Shown: piece after piece, positions 1 to 8,227 of the stretch
How the letters are laid out: every line of letters starts with the position of its first letter
Numbering within the stretch: position 1 is the first letter of the stretch
The notes under the pieces: model-generated
Databases searched by the model: none
What the model was told of the DNA's origin: nothing
The model's input: only the letters and a program-made list of their open reading frames with translations
Made by a program: the position numbers and the translations under genes
NCBI GenBank assembly: GCA_014729055.1
Contig: WJKO01000847.1
Location: forward strand, 1 to 18,928
From: Promethearchaeota archaeon
GTDB lineage: Archaea; Asgardarchaeota; Lokiarchaeia; Sigyniarchaeales; Promethearchaeaceae
Direction of reading: 5' to 3'
DNA length: 18,928 bases

Positions 1-11
1 GTTTAAACGCA

Positions 12-27
12 CCAAAATATATATTAA
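12..27 (+). promoter_or_regulatory. Putative TATA promoter of the tail-collar surface protein gene
   Basis: An A/T box (AAAATATATATT at 14-25) lies about 65 nt before the ATG at 90. In archaea transcription starts roughly 25 nt downstream of the TATA box, which would give a leader of about 40 nt. No other promoter candidate is visible between it and the gene. Assigned on sequence and position only. Confidence 0.4.
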
Positions 28-75
28 TGGGGACATTCAATATTAGAATTAACTTTTTTTACCCATAAATAAGTA

Positions 76-80
76 AGGTA
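76..80 (+). promoter_or_regulatory. Shine-Dalgarno-like AAGGT before the ATG at 90
   Basis: AAGGT lies 9 nt before the ATG at 90 and is partly complementary to the archaeal 16S rRNA 3' end. It supports translation starting at 90 rather than at the GTG at 140. This matters because the ATG at 90 is not in frame with the large ORF downstream. Confidence 0.45.
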
Positions 81-89
81 GAGATAATT

Positions 90-139
90 ATGAAAAGAAG
101 TTTTTATTTTTATTATTAGTTTTTATTTTTATATTTGCA
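90..139 (+). other. Signal-peptide coding segment, out of frame by 1 nt with the downstream ORF
   Basis: From the ATG at 90, literal reading gives nine codons and then a TAG at 117-119. Reading instead in the frame of the ORF that follows gives a charged start and a long hydrophobic stretch leading directly into GTG 140. If the four-A run at 93-96 had one more A, or the ribosome slipped by -1 on it, the N-terminus would be MKKKFLFLLLVFIFIFA. That is a good Sec signal peptide for a protein that otherwise has only a C-terminal anchor. The frame is open back to a TAA at 74-76 and has no ATG, GTG or TTG upstream of 140. A sequencing deletion, a real mutation and slippage cannot be separated from this sequence. 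Confidence 0.7.
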
Positions 140-2995
140 GTGATTAATGGTGAAAATGGTTTTTTAGTAGAAAATAGTAAAGAGAGCGTGATTGTTGATG
201 TAGAGATCGAATCCAGTGAGATTGCTGTTGGGTTTATTACTATGTGGTCAGGATTATTGGATAATATTCCAGAAGGTTGGGCATTATGCAATGGATCGGA
301 TGGAACTCCTGATTTGAGAAGCAGATTCTTATACGGAGTGGGTTCCCAAAGTGAGATTGGAAATTTAGGAGGTCTTAATTCCCATAATCATACGTATTCA
401 CAAGTTCCAGAACACACACACAGTATTAATGATCCTGCTCATGAACATACTATCAATGTATCTAATCGTGGGGTATATGATTCTCCGCAAGGAGGCCCTA
501 GTGTGCATTCTTTAGACGGGGCACCCAGTGTCTATACAACGGATTTGTCCGATCCACAACTTTATTGCCAATATACTGGTTCAAATGATTGTTCTACAGA
601 TAATTCTACGGATCTACCGCCATATTATGAGCTAGCGTTTATTATGAAAACTGAGGTCACTGAAGAGATTCCACAAGGATTAATTATGATCTGGGCTGAT
701 CCGTTATCTAGTGTACCTGATGGATGGCTTGTCTGTAATGGGTCGCTCGGAACACCTAATTTAACGAGCCGATTCTTGAGAGGCGTAGAAAATAGTATTG
801 ATCCCGGAAATGTGGGGGGATATACAGAACATAATCATACATATTCTATGGTTCCGCGACATAACCACCTTATCACGGGAGATAGTCACATTCATAATCT
901 TCACAGTACAACATATTATCTTAAGCCAGGAGGTGTATCAAATGCTATATTTTCCCTTACGACAAGTGGGATATTGAGTTACACAAATTATAATGATACG
1001 GATATCACATTAGATGAGGCTGGCTCGCCAGATTGTGAAACAGATAACGCCAGTTCAATGCCTCCATATTATGAAGTAGCATTTATCATAAAAGATAATA
1101 GTATAAACATCCTTCCTAAGAATGTGATAGGAATTTGGGCGGATGAAAGTGAGCCCATACCCGGAGGATTTGATTATTGTAATGGTTTACTAGGTACTCC
1201 AAACTTTACTAACAGATTTCTGTTAGGTGCACCTGCAGGACTAAACCCAGGAAGTAAAGGGGGTTTCTTAGAACATAATCATACATATACTGAAATACCA
1301 AGCCACACTCATATAATAAATTCACCTCCAGATCGTCACTTTTTTGATATTGAATGGGTATATACACCCGATTCTGGTCCTATAATGGCGGAATTTTACG
1401 ATGAAAATGGGGAGCCTAATGCAGTAACTACGGAAAATCAAGTAGGTGCTTCAATAGAAAATGAGGGGATTGCTACATGTATGACGGACAATGCAAGCTC
1501 ATTACCACCATATTATAGCGTAAGATTTATTCAACATACAAATTGCCAACCCGAAGCAAGTGCTGTGGGCTTTATAGACACAACACTATACACGGACGAA
1601 GATATTGTTGCATCTTATATCTATGATGACAATGATAGTGATTCTGAGTCTGGAAGTCAGATTCGATGGTATAAGAATAACGTATATCAACCTCAATTCG
1701 ATGACCAAGGTACAATTCCAGCGATTTGGACCAATAAATCTCAAGATTGGAATTACACCATTCGGCCAAATGATGGAAAAGAGTTAGGCAATCTTGTCTG
1801 GAGTTCTAAGGTAACCATACTTAATTCTTTGCCCGAAGCGACAACAATCAATTTGAATCCTAGTCTTCCATATACCAGCGATGACTTAGTAATCAATTAT
1901 GATTATAGTGATGCAGATGGTGATGATGAAGGAGATACACACATAAGATGGTACAAGAATAACGTGCACCAATCTATGTTTGACGACCAAACATCCGTAC
2001 CTGCAATATGGATAAACAAGACTGAGAAATGGAATGCCACAATTGAGCCTTATGACGGGGAAGAATACGGTGAAGTACGTAGCACAACGGTGCAGACCAT
2101 TTTAAATTCAAAACCAGAAGCGTATGATTTACAAATAACGCCTGCAGTTTCATATGCTGATGAAGATCTTGAGCTTAGTTATAGTTATTATGATGCTGAT
2201 GGAGATGCGGAAGTGGGCACTCATATATCTTGGTTTAAGAACGGAGAATCTATGGAAGACTATACAGATCTAACTATAGTTCCCGCATCTGAATTAATAC
2301 CAGGAGATGACTGGCACGCTACAGTTTTACCGACCGACGGGACTGAGCTTGGCGATCTTGTAACCACGGGAATTGTGCACGTTATAGTAGACACAAAGCC
2401 AGTCATAGGCATAGATGACTCCGATATAAGCTACCGTGATGGTTCAATAGGAAACTCTCTAGTCTTTACAATAACTGATGAATATGTGCAAGATCCGACT
2501 TATGACCTTTATAGAAATGGCACGCAAATTGCCACTGATGTTTCTTGGTCATCTAATTCTCCTATTACGATAGATATTGATGGATTAAGCCAAGGATATT
2601 GGAACTTCACGCTTGTGGCTGAGGATGGCTATGGTAATGTCGAAATGCAAGAGGTTAGGGTTCATGTGCAACCTCCTCGATCCTTAATCTTAGATCTTTT
2701 GCCCTACTTAATAGGTGGAGCCGCTGTTGCAATTGTGGTTTCAGTCATCATTGTCAAGAAAAAAGGTGCATCAGACACAGATCGAGAAAAGCCATCTCAA
2801 ACGGAAAATATAAGTGAAAATGCTATGGATAGTGTTATTTCGGAATCATCAAATATATCAAGCGATTCGACCACGCCCGAAGGAGAGAATCAAGAAATAA
2901 TTGAAGACAAAGCTTTAGTTTGTCCAGAATGCGGTAAGGTCCTTTCTGCAGGGAACAAGATATGTCCCAAGTGCGGAAATAAAATGGAAGACTAA
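140..2995 (+). CDS. Surface protein: three tail-collar-like domains, Ig-like repeats, membrane anchor, cytosolic zinc ribbon
   Basis: I read this as a membrane-anchored surface protein, 951 residues from GTG 140, whose true start is probably ATG 90 after a frameshift. Residues about 30-170, 178-318 and 325-466 are three copies of one domain. Each has W..., IP.G(W/F)..CNG, GTP(D/N), RFL.G, HNHTY, HxH pairs and an ending TDN..(S/D)(L/M)PPYY..(A/R)FI. This resembles the phage tail-collar/microcystin-dependent-protein fold, whose tips can bind metal through HxH motifs. Three beta-sandwich repeats follow (about 470-560, 561-654, 655-749), with DADGD-type acidic loops and (R/S)W(Y/F)KN(N/G) cores, then a fourth Ig-like domain to about 844. 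A membrane span (about 846-873), a Ser/Glu-rich linker and a CPECG...CPKCG zinc ribbon (927-951) finish it. The positive residues after the span put the zinc ribbon in the cytosol. The role, perhaps adhesion or ligand binding, is inferred. Domain names are from pattern recognition. Confidence 0.85.
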   Translation: MINGENGFLVENSKESVIVDVEIESSEIAVGFITMWSGLLDNIPEGWALCNGSDGTPDLRSRFLYGVGSQSEIGNLGGLNSHNHTYSQVPEHTHSINDPAHEHTINVSNRGVYDSPQGGPSVHSLDGAPSVYTTDLSDPQLYCQYTGSNDCSTDNSTDLPPYYELAFIMKTEVTEEIPQGLIMIWADPLSSVPDGWLVCNGSLGTPNLTSRFLRGVENSIDPGNVGGYTEHNHTYSMVPRHNHLITGDSHIHNLHSTTYYLKPGGVSNAIFSLTTSGILSYTNYNDTDITLDEAGSPDCETDNASSMPPYYEVAFIIKDNSINILPKNVIGIWADESEPIPGGFDYCNGLLGTPNFTNRFLLGAPAGLNPGSKGGFLEHNHTYTEIPSHTHIINSPPDRHFFDIEWVYTPDSGPIMAEFYDENGEPNAVTTENQVGASIENEGIATCMTDNASSLPPYYSVRFIQHTNCQPEASAVGFIDTTLYTDEDIVASYIYDDNDSDSESGSQIRWYKNNVYQPQFDDQGTIPAIWTNKSQDWNYTIRPNDGKELGNLVWSSKVTILNSLPEATTINLNPSLPYTSDDLVINYDYSDADGDDEGDTHIRWYKNNVHQSMFDDQTSVPAIWINKTEKWNATIEPYDGEEYGEVRSTTVQTILNSKPEAYDLQITPAVSYADEDLELSYSYYDADGDAEVGTHISWFKNGESMEDYTDLTIVPASELIPGDDWHATVLPTDGTELGDLVTTGIVHVIVDTKPVIGIDDSDISYRDGSIGNSLVFTITDEYVQDPTYDLYRNGTQIATDVSWSSNSPITIDIDGLSQGYWNFTLVAEDGYGNVEMQEVRVHVQPPRSLILDLLPYLIGGAAVAIVVSVIIVKKKGASDTDREKPSQTENISENAMDSVISESSNISSDSTTPEGENQEIIEDKALVCPECGKVLSAGNKICPKCGNKMED

Positions 2996-3014
2996 ATGAA
3001 ACAAAAAAAAAACT

Positions 3015-3064
3015 AAACCTTAATCTCTAATGAGGACTGAAAATCCTCATGCTAAGGTTTTTTT
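3015..3064 (+). terminator. Hairpin plus T-tract terminator after the surface protein gene
   Basis: AAACCTTA (3015-3022) pairs with TAAGGTTT (3053-3060), and ATGAGGA (3030-3036) pairs with TCCTCAT (3044-3050). The result is a two-part stem with a 7-nt loop and an asymmetric internal loop (7 nt against 2 nt). Seven T residues (3058-3064) follow. The strong pairing and T-run sit 19 nt after the stop at 2995 and only 25 nt before the next start, so it probably separates the surface protein transcript from the deacetylase pair. Confidence 0.65.
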
Positions 3065-3088
3065 ACTCATTTTTTTCTATAGATAACT

Positions 3089-3907
3089 ATGAAATACGTC
3101 AATATTCAAGATAGAAGGTTTCTAACCGGGATAGCAGATTTTTTTCTTGACTGGAAAAAGGAAAACGAATCGATCGTTATATTGTCTCCGCATGATGATG
3201 ATGCCCTATTAGGAGCAGGATACATGATATATGAAGGATTGAAACATCATGCTAAGGTAAATATTATAATTTTTCATAGCGGAAATGCGGGATATAGCAA
3301 TCCATCTTTAAAAAAAGAAATTGTAGAGATCCGTAAGAAAGAGACGATTCAAGCATATAAAGCAATTGGTGTTTCTGAAAATCATATAATGAGGTTAGAT
3401 CTACCAGATTTCAGTGGGATGAATTATCTCGGCTGGTATGGTCCCACGAGTGAAAAAAAAGACAATAAGATTGGGAAATTTGAGGAGATATTAACATTAC
3501 TAAGACGACTTAAAACAACCAGACTATTATTTGCAAACGATTACCGAGAACATATGGATCATAGTGCTGTTGCCTATACTGGTATGTTTTATGGACCTCA
3601 AGTGGGAGATCCCGTTGTAGTGGATTGGGCAAAACCTTCAAAAATTAAAAGTTATATGCAGTATTCGGTGTGGAGTAAGTTTGAGAATTTGGCGGATAGA
3701 GTTTTAATCGCTAATGATGAAGAAGAAATGACCATAAGAAAGGGAATTATGAAATGGAAGAGCCAGTTAGATATTATTGGTGGAATTTTACAAGTTCGTG
3801 AAGAGCGAAAAACTGAAACAGATGGCTATATTGAAGTATATAAAACGGTGGATCCGCGCCCGAAAATGAATTATCAAACATATAAATCTATATTGAACGA
3901 AATATAG
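3089..3907 (+). CDS. PIG-L/LmbE-family deacetylase (first of tandem pair)
   Basis: PIG-L (LmbE-like) enzymes are zinc-dependent N-deacetylases, usually of N-acetylglucosamine-linked substrates; members include GlcNAc-PI deacetylase, MshB and BshB. This 272-residue protein has the N-terminal metal motif SPHDDDALLGAG (H35, D37, D38) after a hydrophobic beta strand. The second metal motif HMDH (H155, H158) follows NDYRE. The common Pro of PHPDD is Asp here, a known variant. There is no signal peptide or membrane span, so it is likely cytosolic. The start is ATG 3089; no good ribosome-binding site is visible. The next gene starts 25 nt downstream and encodes a paralogous-family enzyme, so the two probably form an operon. 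The substrate cannot be told from sequence. Confidence 0.85.
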   Translation: MKYVNIQDRRFLTGIADFFLDWKKENESIVILSPHDDDALLGAGYMIYEGLKHHAKVNIIIFHSGNAGYSNPSLKKEIVEIRKKETIQAYKAIGVSENHIMRLDLPDFSGMNYLGWYGPTSEKKDNKIGKFEEILTLLRRLKTTRLLFANDYREHMDHSAVAYTGMFYGPQVGDPVVVDWAKPSKIKSYMQYSVWSKFENLADRVLIANDEEEMTIRKGIMKWKSQLDIIGGILQVREERKTETDGYIEVYKTVDPRPKMNYQTYKSILNEI

Positions 3908-3923
3908 GCGATAATGAAAGCAA

Positions 3924-3932
3924 GTGATTTCC
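3924..3932 (+). promoter_or_regulatory. Ribosome-binding site GTGATTTCC that decides the start at 3933
   Basis: GTGATTTCC matches the complement of the archaeal 16S 3' end (GTGATCC), with the ATG at 3933 directly after it. The GTG at 3924 is in frame and could be mistaken for a start, but it is better explained as part of this site. The same arrangement, GTGATTCT then ATG, occurs before the Lrp gene at 8363. Confidence 0.6.
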
Positions 3933-4745
3933 ATGAAGAAAAAAAAAGTTCTATTAATCTCCCCCCATCCCGATGATATTGAATTTTTTGCATCAGAATT
4001 ATGCATGCAGTCCATAAAAGCCCGTTATGAAACGCATGAGCTTATTTCATGCTGTGATGAGTATGGAACCACTCGAAATCAATTTAAAGGAAAACGAATT
4101 CGCCGAATTCGTCGCTTAGAAATGTTAAAAGCCGCAAGACATTATGGAGTCGATGAAAAGGGGAACCTATTGTTGAAATTACATTGGGCCAATTATATCG
4201 ATGGATTTGTGCCTTTTAATCGACAATCAGTTGAGCGTTATAAAAAATTCATATTGCGACTAAAACCAGATATTATTGCGGGTCCAGCCCCCTTTATTTA
4301 TTTCGATGGGCACAGAGATCATATTGCGACTGGAAAGAATTACTATTACTCTTTGGAATCAATACCTAATTCTCAACGGCCGGCAATTATGCTGTTTTAC
4401 CAGACATTAATGCCACAGATCTTCATTAAATCCAAATATCAGAAAGAAACTAAAAAAGCTTGGTTATCTCATTCAAGCCAGATGGAGTTCATGATTAATT
4501 TCTTTAGGCGCAATAAAAATCTGCTTTATATATCCCGACTGATTAAAAATCATGCTACAAAAACGGCTGAGGCATATCGATTGGTAAAATTCGATAGATC
4601 GATTCGTAAACCCAAAGGAATCGCAAAAATATTGTTTGAGATTATTTTTGATGATTACGGATGGGGAGACAGTGATCCCGATTTATTTATACCAACTCCT
4701 GAAGAGCTTGGTTTGGACATGAATCCCACTGATGAGATTGTCTGA
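3933..4745 (+). CDS. PIG-L/LmbE-family deacetylase (second of tandem pair)
   Basis: A second zinc-dependent N-deacetylase of the PIG-L superfamily, 270 residues from ATG 3933. It has ISPHPDDIEFFASE (H12, D14, D15) right after a KKKKVLL strand, and the distal metal pair HRDH (H127, H130) in YFDGHRDHIATG. It diverges strongly from its upstream neighbour outside these motifs, for example in an Arg-rich helix (KRIRRIRRLEML). It therefore looks like an old duplication, or a recruited family member, with its own substrate. No signal peptide or membrane segment is visible. It lies 25 nt after the first PIG-L gene in the same orientation and is probably co-transcribed with it. The substrate is unknown. 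Confidence 0.85.
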   Translation: MKKKKVLLISPHPDDIEFFASELCMQSIKARYETHELISCCDEYGTTRNQFKGKRIRRIRRLEMLKAARHYGVDEKGNLLLKLHWANYIDGFVPFNRQSVERYKKFILRLKPDIIAGPAPFIYFDGHRDHIATGKNYYYSLESIPNSQRPAIMLFYQTLMPQIFIKSKYQKETKKAWLSHSSQMEFMINFFRRNKNLLYISRLIKNHATKTAEAYRLVKFDRSIRKPKGIAKILFEIIFDDYGWGDSDPDLFIPTPEELGLDMNPTDEIV

Positions 4746-4789
4746 ATAAAATCCGGATATGAACTAATAGAAAATTAAATCAAATGTAG

Positions 4790-4845
4790 AGAAATCGATA
4801 GAAAAAAAAGCAACGGATAAAATAAAAAGAAATCGATAGAAAAAA
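4790..4845. repeat. 18-bp direct repeat in the convergent intergenic gap
   Basis: AGAAATCGATAGAAAAAA occurs at 4790-4807 and again at 4828-4845, a 38-bp period. It lies between the convergent stops of the second PIG-L gene (4745) and the membrane-protein gene (4869). The core GAAATCGAT is less A/T-monotonous than its surroundings, so the match is more than a poly-A coincidence. The A runs read as T runs on the minus strand and overlap the proposed terminator. Confidence 0.6.
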
Positions 4846-4856
4846 GAGAAAAAAAA
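4802..4856 (-). terminator. Oligo-T termination region for the minus-strand membrane-protein gene
   Basis: On the minus strand, T8 (4849-4856), T6 (4840-4845) and T8 (4802-4809) follow the stop codon at 4869-4871 within about 70 nt. No stable hairpin is evident. Multiple oligo-T tracts without a stem are typical of archaeal transcription termination. Confidence 0.5.
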
Positions 4857-4868
4857 TCAGAATAGAGC

Positions 4869-7800
4869 TTAAGCATTGTAACGCCGATTGGTAATGAGGA
4901 GATATAAGAAGAAAAATGCTCCAAACACAAATATTCCAATATCTGCCCATGTAAGGAAGCTCGTCCAATCAACAGCAATACCAGACGCTAAATTTACAAT
5001 TATTGCCGAACTACTAACCATAATCACGCTAAGGACCATGATTGTCATTCCCCAAGCCCATTCTTTTTCCTTCATCAATCCAACTCCAGAAATAAAGCAC
5101 CATAACCCAAGCACTATGTTAATTAACCCAGATTGACTCACCATACTATCTCCGACTTCTCCGACATGCGTTAATATTTCTGCTAAATATGTTGGTAAAA
5201 GACTTGTATATCCTAATTCACCAATAACGTAAAATGCTCCTTTAACAATCAATACAGAACCGATAATCATGAAAATCGTGCTTAGTGTTCCGCTAAATAA
5301 CTTCCCTTTACCGAATTTCTTTTTCATTTCTTCGTGTCTTTTTTCCATTTCTTCTTGCTTTTTTAATTCCTCTGCTAATTGTTCCTTTACTTCTTCGGCT
5401 TCTTTTACCTCAAATCGGCTAAATCCCTTCCTGTTATGATTGCGATCAAGCGAATGCAAATACATTACCTCTATATAGGTCATATTTAAGTCGTTTAGGA
5501 CCAGAGCCGCAGTGAATCCTCCTATCCAGTAAAATAATCCTGCACCCACGGTGATCAAAATATACATATCCCAACCTGTATATTGTGCAAGCAATGCACC
5601 GAGGAATCCGCCCAAAATACCACTGAGAAATACACTCATCCATTGCATCAATCTAAATAGCATATTAACATTCGATTTCTTAATATATAAGTCAGGAGTT
5701 TTCTTAACGATAAGTTTAATGGAATTAACCAAAGCAGGAATAAATTTTTTATCGGTGACGATTATTGCAGGCATCGTGAAGAAGTTTAGACCAAACCAAA
5801 TTCTTTCATGAATCGGCAATTTTTTCTCTTTAATCTCGGCTTTTCCTCCCTTGGTTTCAATCTCCTTTTTCTTTTTATCAAATGCCATTGGATTGACAGC
5901 ACGCAGTTCTGATGTGACTTTAGCAGCGTCTAAGATATTCTTAACTTCGACTTCGCCTTTAAACAATTTTCTAATAAACTGGATCATATGGATGATTGTT
6001 GTACTAAATGCATAGACCATCAATTGCCACCATCTTTTTCCAACCGTCTTTGTAGCTAACCAAATTCTCGGACGTCCGCCGCGATAATACTCGTGGACCA
6101 TCAACATTTTAATACCCAAGGTCATATAAATGATGATAAATGAAATCATAACGAATCCAACGGACGCTAAAGCATACAACCATACATCCGTGTTTTTCAC
6201 GACCCATGTTCCAATTGTAACTTGAGTTTCGTAGATATCAAGGAATGACACACACGTAATACCGAAATGAAACACAGCAAGCAAGATCAGAATAATTGTC
6301 TGGAATATCTGGGGCACAATCAAACCTCTTATTTTATAGACCGTCTCGCTACTGATTTTCACAAATTTAACTGCAAGATTTAATCGTTTGCGCCAGATGG
6401 TAATTACAAGTATTTGCAACGCAATAGGAATGAGAAAAATCCATTTATAATCCCAATCCCCTACAATATAGAAAAGATATCCAAAGATACCAATTTGAAT
6501 AAAAACACTGCCATAGAGAAATATCTTTGCTAGCTTGCCAAATAAACGAACAATAAAGTATGAAATATTTAATGTAATGAGCCATATTCCAATAACCAGA
6601 TATATTACATTCGGTCCATAGTCTTTTATATAACCAGCAACAAGTTCCCATTCTTCTGTAAGACCTGTGAATACATTTACATCAATATAGAGATATAAAT
6701 GATATAAATTCCATATTCCATAAAGCACAAAAGCTACCATCATTGCAGCCACGATCACTTTGGCAATTGCATCTAAGCCCCGACCCTTATCAAAATGCCG
6801 ATAACTATAAAGGTCAAAAACGGGCTCCCCATCCTGAATGGTATAATAATCCTCATATCGATCCGATTCGATAGTTTCCTTTGCTGCTGTAAATTTGTCT
6901 CCAACATCTAAAGGAACATTATATAGACTTAATACACTGTATGCTCGATATTTAAACAACAGTCCATCTGTTTTGTGACGATTTACATACATAACCAAAT
7001 TACATAATCTTCTCGGTTTTAGTATGAATAAAATAAACCCGATTATAACAGGCACAGCACCATATAGATAATTAAGCGGAATGGTATCAAAAATCAGCTG
7101 TTCTTCTATCGGGATTACGTTGAAGAAGAATAATACACCAAGACCGATTGCAAGAACTCCAAATATATATTTCCACTTCTTCGTAAAGATAACTCTTTTC
7201 AGTTCTTCAATGTCTTCCCACTCAACCTTCGTATATTCTGCCCTAATTCCCTTTTCTGCGTCTGCCAATCTATGTTTGATAAATTTGATTAATTCTGCAT
7301 ATTTCCTAAAATTAAATGGACATATAATTATCATGAAGATAAAGCGAACGTATTGCATTCGAGATGCTTTATATTTCTGGCGCAAATACAAAGCCTCGTT
7401 AGAAATAGCCACGTCTATCTTCTTTCGACCAAAAATCTTACGAACAACGTACGTAATAATGAGTAGTATTAGTTGAATTGCAAAAATGGCAATTAAAACA
7501 CCTGCTAATATTTCTGTTGGTTCTAGGTTATTTATATTCGAGGGATCGTATAGGTTAAAACCTTCGATGTTTGTTGTGATAAAATCAATTAGGCGTAATG
7601 TTGGATTGATTAAAATCATTCCATCTGCCGTAATCAATCCTGCATTGTACAAGGGAAGGATAACAAATCCGACACCGAGAATAGTATAGAAAATACCACG
7701 AAAGAACGATTGCCATCCTTTATATCCAAGTAAGATGAGAATTACAACCGGCAAAAGGAATGCATTAATCGTTTTATCATAATTCGTTGTACCTTGTTCA

Positions 7801-8045
7801 TAGATTAGATACAGGACCAGTGCGTAAATAAAAGAATATAAAAATAAACCTGATGGTTCAAATATATTAGCACGTACCCAAGATTGTTCAAAACTATGTC
7901 CAAAAGAGCGAAACTCTTCCTCTAGCAGCGGCTTCTCTCCCCCTTCAGTATCATAAACAATATGCTCATGGTTTTTATCCAACCAGCCGTAGTCTTTTGC
8001 TACTTCCATCATTATTTCTGATTTCTCTTCTGTCATTTTCAACAA
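4869..8045 (-). CDS. Large polytopic membrane protein of unknown function
   Basis: I do not recognise the family. The open frame begins at a TTG (8045), but ATG 8036 is the better start and gives 1055 residues. A charged N-terminal segment (about 60 residues) precedes roughly 16-18 hydrophobic spans, estimated by eye. The first is near residues 65-83. Soluble basic/acidic loops interrupt them near 205-290 and 350-425. A Glu/Lys-rich coiled coil follows around 875-915 (EEVKEQLAEELKKQEEMEKR), then four closing spans and a short polar tail. The stretch WFGLNFFTMPAIIVTDKKF, a pair of spans and a charged helix loosely recall DUF6159-type membrane proteins, a weak suggestion only. No transporter, kinase or catalytic motif is visible. 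It stands alone on the minus strand between convergent and divergent neighbours, with its own putative promoter at 8091-8100. Confidence 0.8.
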   Translation of the reverse strand: MLKMTEEKSEIMMEVAKDYGWLDKNHEHIVYDTEGGEKPLLEEEFRSFGHSFEQSWVRANIFEPSGLFLYSFIYALVLYLIYEQGTTNYDKTINAFLLPVVILILLGYKGWQSFFRGIFYTILGVGFVILPLYNAGLITADGMILINPTLRLIDFITTNIEGFNLYDPSNINNLEPTEILAGVLIAIFAIQLILLIITYVVRKIFGRKKIDVAISNEALYLRQKYKASRMQYVRFIFMIIICPFNFRKYAELIKFIKHRLADAEKGIRAEYTKVEWEDIEELKRVIFTKKWKYIFGVLAIGLGVLFFFNVIPIEEQLIFDTIPLNYLYGAVPVIIGFILFILKPRRLCNLVMYVNRHKTDGLLFKYRAYSVLSLYNVPLDVGDKFTAAKETIESDRYEDYYTIQDGEPVFDLYSYRHFDKGRGLDAIAKVIVAAMMVAFVLYGIWNLYHLYLYIDVNVFTGLTEEWELVAGYIKDYGPNVIYLVIGIWLITLNISYFIVRLFGKLAKIFLYGSVFIQIGIFGYLFYIVGDWDYKWIFLIPIALQILVITIWRKRLNLAVKFVKISSETVYKIRGLIVPQIFQTIILILLAVFHFGITCVSFLDIYETQVTIGTWVVKNTDVWLYALASVGFVMISFIIIYMTLGIKMLMVHEYYRGGRPRIWLATKTVGKRWWQLMVYAFSTTIIHMIQFIRKLFKGEVEVKNILDAAKVTSELRAVNPMAFDKKKKEIETKGGKAEIKEKKLPIHERIWFGLNFFTMPAIIVTDKKFIPALVNSIKLIVKKTPDLYIKKSNVNMLFRLMQWMSVFLSGILGGFLGALLAQYTGWDMYILITVGAGLFYWIGGFTAALVLNDLNMTYIEVMYLHSLDRNHNRKGFSRFEVKEAEEVKEQLAEELKKQEEMEKRHEEMKKKFGKGKLFSGTLSTIFMIIGSVLIVKGAFYVIGELGYTSLLPTYLAEILTHVGEVGDSMVSQSGLINIVLGLWCFISGVGLMKEKEWAWGMTIMVLSVIMVSSSAIIVNLASGIAVDWTSFLTWADIGIFVFGAFFFLYLLITNRRYNA

Positions 8046-8090
8046 GAAAAATATTGTTCTCTGAATTCAAAAATATTTGTCATCAATACT

Positions 8091-8100
8091 AATTTATAAG
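8091..8100 (-). promoter_or_regulatory. Putative TATA box for the membrane-protein gene
   Basis: On the minus strand this reads CTTATAAATT, about 55 nt upstream of ATG 8036. A start site about 25 nt downstream would leave a leader of about 30 nt. Identified by sequence and position only. Confidence 0.45.
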
Positions 8101-8227
8101 ATTATGGAGGAGAAAACAAAAAAAATAAAGGAATAATTAATATATATGCTGACGGACAATCTTAAACGACAATATTGAATCATTCCGTTCACTAGCGGAT
8201 AGTTAGACTAATGTCTTAGAGATAGTT

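Noticed and set aside
2919..2995. Zinc ribbon as a separate small gene
   Set aside because: It is in continuous frame with the surface protein through a membrane span and linker, with no internal start signal.
3924..3932. GTG at 3924 as the start of the second PIG-L gene
   Set aside because: It forms part of a GTGATTTCC ribosome-binding site directly before ATG 3933, and the resulting M-I-S extension is not needed for the fold.
4775..4978. Short minus-strand hydrophobic ORFs at the 3' end of the membrane-protein gene
   Set aside because: They overlap the gene's end and its T-rich terminator in other frames; the Phe/Leu-rich composition simply reflects poly-T sequence.
7081..7476. Plus-strand 131-codon ORF inside the membrane-protein gene
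   Set aside because: It is antisense to a long, strongly hydrophobic-patterned gene, with no start signal and no recognisable domain.
8066..8085. C-box-like TGATGA on the minus strand, possible C/D-box RNA
   Set aside because: No matching D box (CTGA) or guide arrangement follows at a suitable distance.
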